This document shows positions 6,646 through 8,110 of a stretch of 8,110 nt of DNA, piece after piece. Each line of letters starts with the position of its first letter. The first letter of the stretch is position 1. Origin of the DNA: Candidatus Atribacteria bacterium 1244-E10-H5-B2 (lineage in GTDB: Bacteria; Atribacterota; JS1; SB-45; 34-128); the NCBI GenBank assembly GCA_003575245.1, contig NMQN01000856.1:1-8110 (forward strand). Reading direction: 5' to 3'. The notes beneath the pieces were generated by a model. That model did no database searches. It was not told the DNA's origin and saw nothing but the letters and a program-made list of their open reading frames with translations. A program made the position numbers and the translations under genes.

Positions 6646-8070
6646 TTACCCCTCAGAAATCTTTTGGAATAATTTTTCTATACAATCTTCTTTATCGCCT
6701 AAAAATAACACATGGTCTTTTTCGTATTCTTCTTTTGATTTATATTTTTTTATAGTAGAATAATCGGTAACAGAAAGAATATACGAATCAATTTTTAAAT
6801 TTGCATCTGGATACTTCTTATTCATTTCCGGTTGAATTTCTTTTTTTAAATATTCATATAATTTTATTTTTTCTTCATCTTCAATCAATATTCCTTTGGG
6901 ATCAATAAAGACAACAGTTTGTTTATCCTTTTCTTTTACCCACATTATAAAATCAGGATAAAAACCAGCATTTTTGAAAAATCCTACACCCTTTTTGGAT
7001 AAATTTCTCAATAAAAATATTTCTTTGCCTCTATTTTTTTCTTTATTTGTTTTAAGGTATTCCTTTAACTTCCTTATAAACTTAGTCTCACCTTCATTTA
7101 ACTTGGGAGGTTCTGATTTTATAAAATCTCCAATAGAATCTTCATTTTTCCCGCCACTTATCACTAAAGGTGTATATAAATGCTGGTCCAGATGTATGGT
7201 AGGTATTTCATCAATATCTTCTTTATATAATCTATCCACATCTTTAAGAACTTCCCTTATTTTTTTAATTCTCTCTTTCACTTTTTCCTTTTTTTCCTTA
7301 TCGTCAGGAATTTCTACCTTTAATGTATATTCACCATAACTAAAATTATCATCATCCTTCACTAAATATACAGGTTGTAATTTTTTAGTCTCTGCCTGCC
7401 TTTCCTTACGGTAATAATAATTTCTTATATATTTTCTTAATATCATCAAAACGATTTCTTCTATATTTTTTAAATCTGTAAAAGATTTTAATTTAATCTG
7501 TTCTGCAAAAGCATATATTTTATAATCGCATCTCCTGATTATTTCTTGCAGCATTTCTTTCTTAATTTCTAAATTATAAAAGCCCTTAGCAATTTTAAAT
7601 TCAATTATTTTGAGATATATTTCCTCCCAATTGAGAAATTCAATAGAATCTAAAAAATATTTACTTAAATTTAAATCTATAGGTTCATCTTCTAATTCTG
7701 CCATTGAAGTATCTAAACCATGAGCAAGGATCATTCTTGGCCTTATATCTATCTTTATACTCCTTAAAATATTTTCATTAAGTTCAAGATTAATATATGT
7801 ATTTGTAAAGTAAAAACCTTTATCAGTTTTAAGCGTGTACAACTTTTTCCATTTTGGCCGATCAAAATATTTTTTCATAGGTATTGTTATCTCTTCTTCC
7901 TCGCCTAATCCTTCTTTTTTAACCGTTTCTAAAAATATATTTATATAATCAGCATTGAGACCGAATATATTAAGAGTTTCAAGTGATTTAATCTCATCTT
8001 TATTTTCATTGCTTCTTTTTAGGGATAACTCTTTCCCTTTAAGCCTAACTCCCCTTCCAAATAATTGAAT
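6646..8070 (-). CDS. Type III restriction (Res)-like endonuclease, C-terminal part only, 5' end missing
   Basis: The first ATG of the frame is at 7878, but it stays open to 8070, and those 64 extra codons are clearly native: they begin IQLFGRGVRLKG, the motif VI of Res-type SF2 helicases, followed by SLKRS and LNIFGLNADYINIFLETV, which I recall as typical of this family. The visible part is therefore 474 residues of a protein that should have a further N-terminal helicase region carrying motifs I-V. Numbering from 8070, the C-terminal nuclease shows NEGETKF (325-331), PDF (372-374) and FIDPKG (388-393), giving the PD...DxK pattern of PD-(D/E)xK nucleases with Asp in the (D/E)xK position. The predicted role is ATP-dependent DNA cleavage as a restriction subunit. 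No Mod methyltransferase is visible; it would have to lie beyond the window. The TAA at 8071-8073 belongs to the fold-back copy (8059-8110), so this is probably not a real pseudogene. The ATG at 7878 should not be taken as the start. Confidence 0.88.
   Translation of the reverse strand: MQLFGRGVRLKGKELSLKRSNENKDEIKSLETLNIFGLNADYINIFLETVKKEGLGEEEEITIPMKKYFDRPKWKKLYTLKTDKGFYFTNTYINLELNENILRSIKIDIRPRMILAHGLDTSMAELEDEPIDLNLSKYFLDSIEFLNWEEIYLKIIEFKIAKGFYNLEIKKEMLQEIIRRCDYKIYAFAEQIKLKSFTDLKNIEEIVLMILRKYIRNYYYRKERQAETKKLQPVYLVKDDDNFSYGEYTLKVEIPDDKEKKEKVKERIKKIREVLKDVDRLYKEDIDEIPTIHLDQHLYTPLVISGGKNEDSIGDFIKSEPPKLNEGETKFIRKLKEYLKTNKEKNRGKEIFLLRNLSKKGVGFFKNAGFYPDFIMWVKEKDKQTVVFIDPKGILIEDEEKIKLYEYLKKEIQPEMNKKYPDANLKIDSYILSVTDYSTIKKYKSKEEYEKDHVLFLGDKEDCIEKLFQKISEG
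7559..7610. repeat. Internal partner of the right fold-back
   Basis: This is the native copy of the 52-bp sequence found inverted at 8059-8110. It lies in frame within the Res-like gene, so it is the original. Its end at 7599-7610 reads attcaattattt, the same 12 bases that encode IQLF on the minus strand at 8059-8070. That shared stretch could have served as the microhomology for the template switch. Confidence 0.95.
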
Positions 8071-8110
8071 TTAAAATTGCTAAGGGCTTTTATAATTTAG
8101 AAATTAAGAA
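8059..8110. repeat. Terminal fold-back: exact inverted copy of 7559-7610
   Basis: The last 52 bases are the reverse complement of 7559-7610, with 448 bp between the arms; identity stops at 8058 (c, where the copy would give a). Bases 8059-8070 are probably shared microhomology, because they still encode the expected IQLF of motif VI. Bases 8071-8110 are then the foreign copy and bring in the TAA that breaks the Res-like frame. Confidence 0.96.

Noticed and set aside
6974..7339. Plus-strand open frame of 121 codons opposite the Res-like gene
   Set aside because: It is a shadow of an AT-rich, Lys-rich gene; its hydrophobic Phe/Ser look is the expected antisense of Lys/Glu codons.
8059..8073. 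Res-like gene as a genuine pseudogene with a nonsense mutation
   Set aside because: The stop lies in the copied fold-back arm, so the break is more likely artificial than evolutionary decay.
1..8110. Terminal inverted repeats of a transposon or hairpin telomeres
   Set aside because: The two ends do not match each other; each matches sequence inside its own neighbouring gene, and no transposase or protelomerase is present.

Overview
The window is AT-rich and carries three genes, all on the minus strand and all fitting a prokaryotic anti-phage (defence) locus. The Shine-Dalgarno sites are clear, the last two genes overlap by 11 bp, and codons favour A/T. I cannot assign a lineage. An uncultivated bacterium (or archaeon) from a metagenome or single-cell assembly is a reasonable guess, because both ends look like assembly or amplification fold-backs.

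Layout in transcription order, right to left: (1) 8070-6646 is the C-terminal half of a type III restriction (Res)-like protein. It starts inside helicase motif VI (QLFGRGVRL) and ends with a PD-(D/E)xK-type nuclease domain; its N-terminal half is missing. (2) 6645-6411 is a 235-bp AT-rich leader with two hairpins and a possible promoter. (3) 6410-4041 encodes a 789-aa protein I do not recognise by family, with a Lys/Glu-rich disordered N-terminal third and a beta-rich remainder. (4) 4051-59 encodes a very large SF2 DEAH helicase with cysteine (zinc) clusters inserted between the helicase lobes. It is cut off where a C-terminal DUF1998-type region would be expected. Genes 3 and 4 are translationally coupled, and this pair (a large unknown protein followed by a giant DUF1998-type helicase) has the layout of Druantia type III (DruH-DruE). 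That assignment is inference.

The strongest structural observation is that both ends of the window are exact inverted copies of sequence lying further inside. Bases 1-86 are the reverse complement of 1035-1120, and bases 8059-8110 are the reverse complement of 7559-7610. Each junction falls inside a conserved gene and breaks its reading frame: the helicase gains a false 8-residue tail and stop, and the Res-like gene gains a false stop just before motif VI. The simplest reading is that this is a complete short contig with chimeric fold-back ends, such as those produced by multiple displacement amplification. The real genes continue beyond both ends, and annotation at the two edges should not be trusted.

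How the genes might work together: the helicase would be the DNA-translocating motor, the 789-aa protein its obligate partner, and the Res-like protein a separate restriction activity in the same defence island. No methyltransferase, integrase, tRNA, rRNA or CRISPR array is visible.
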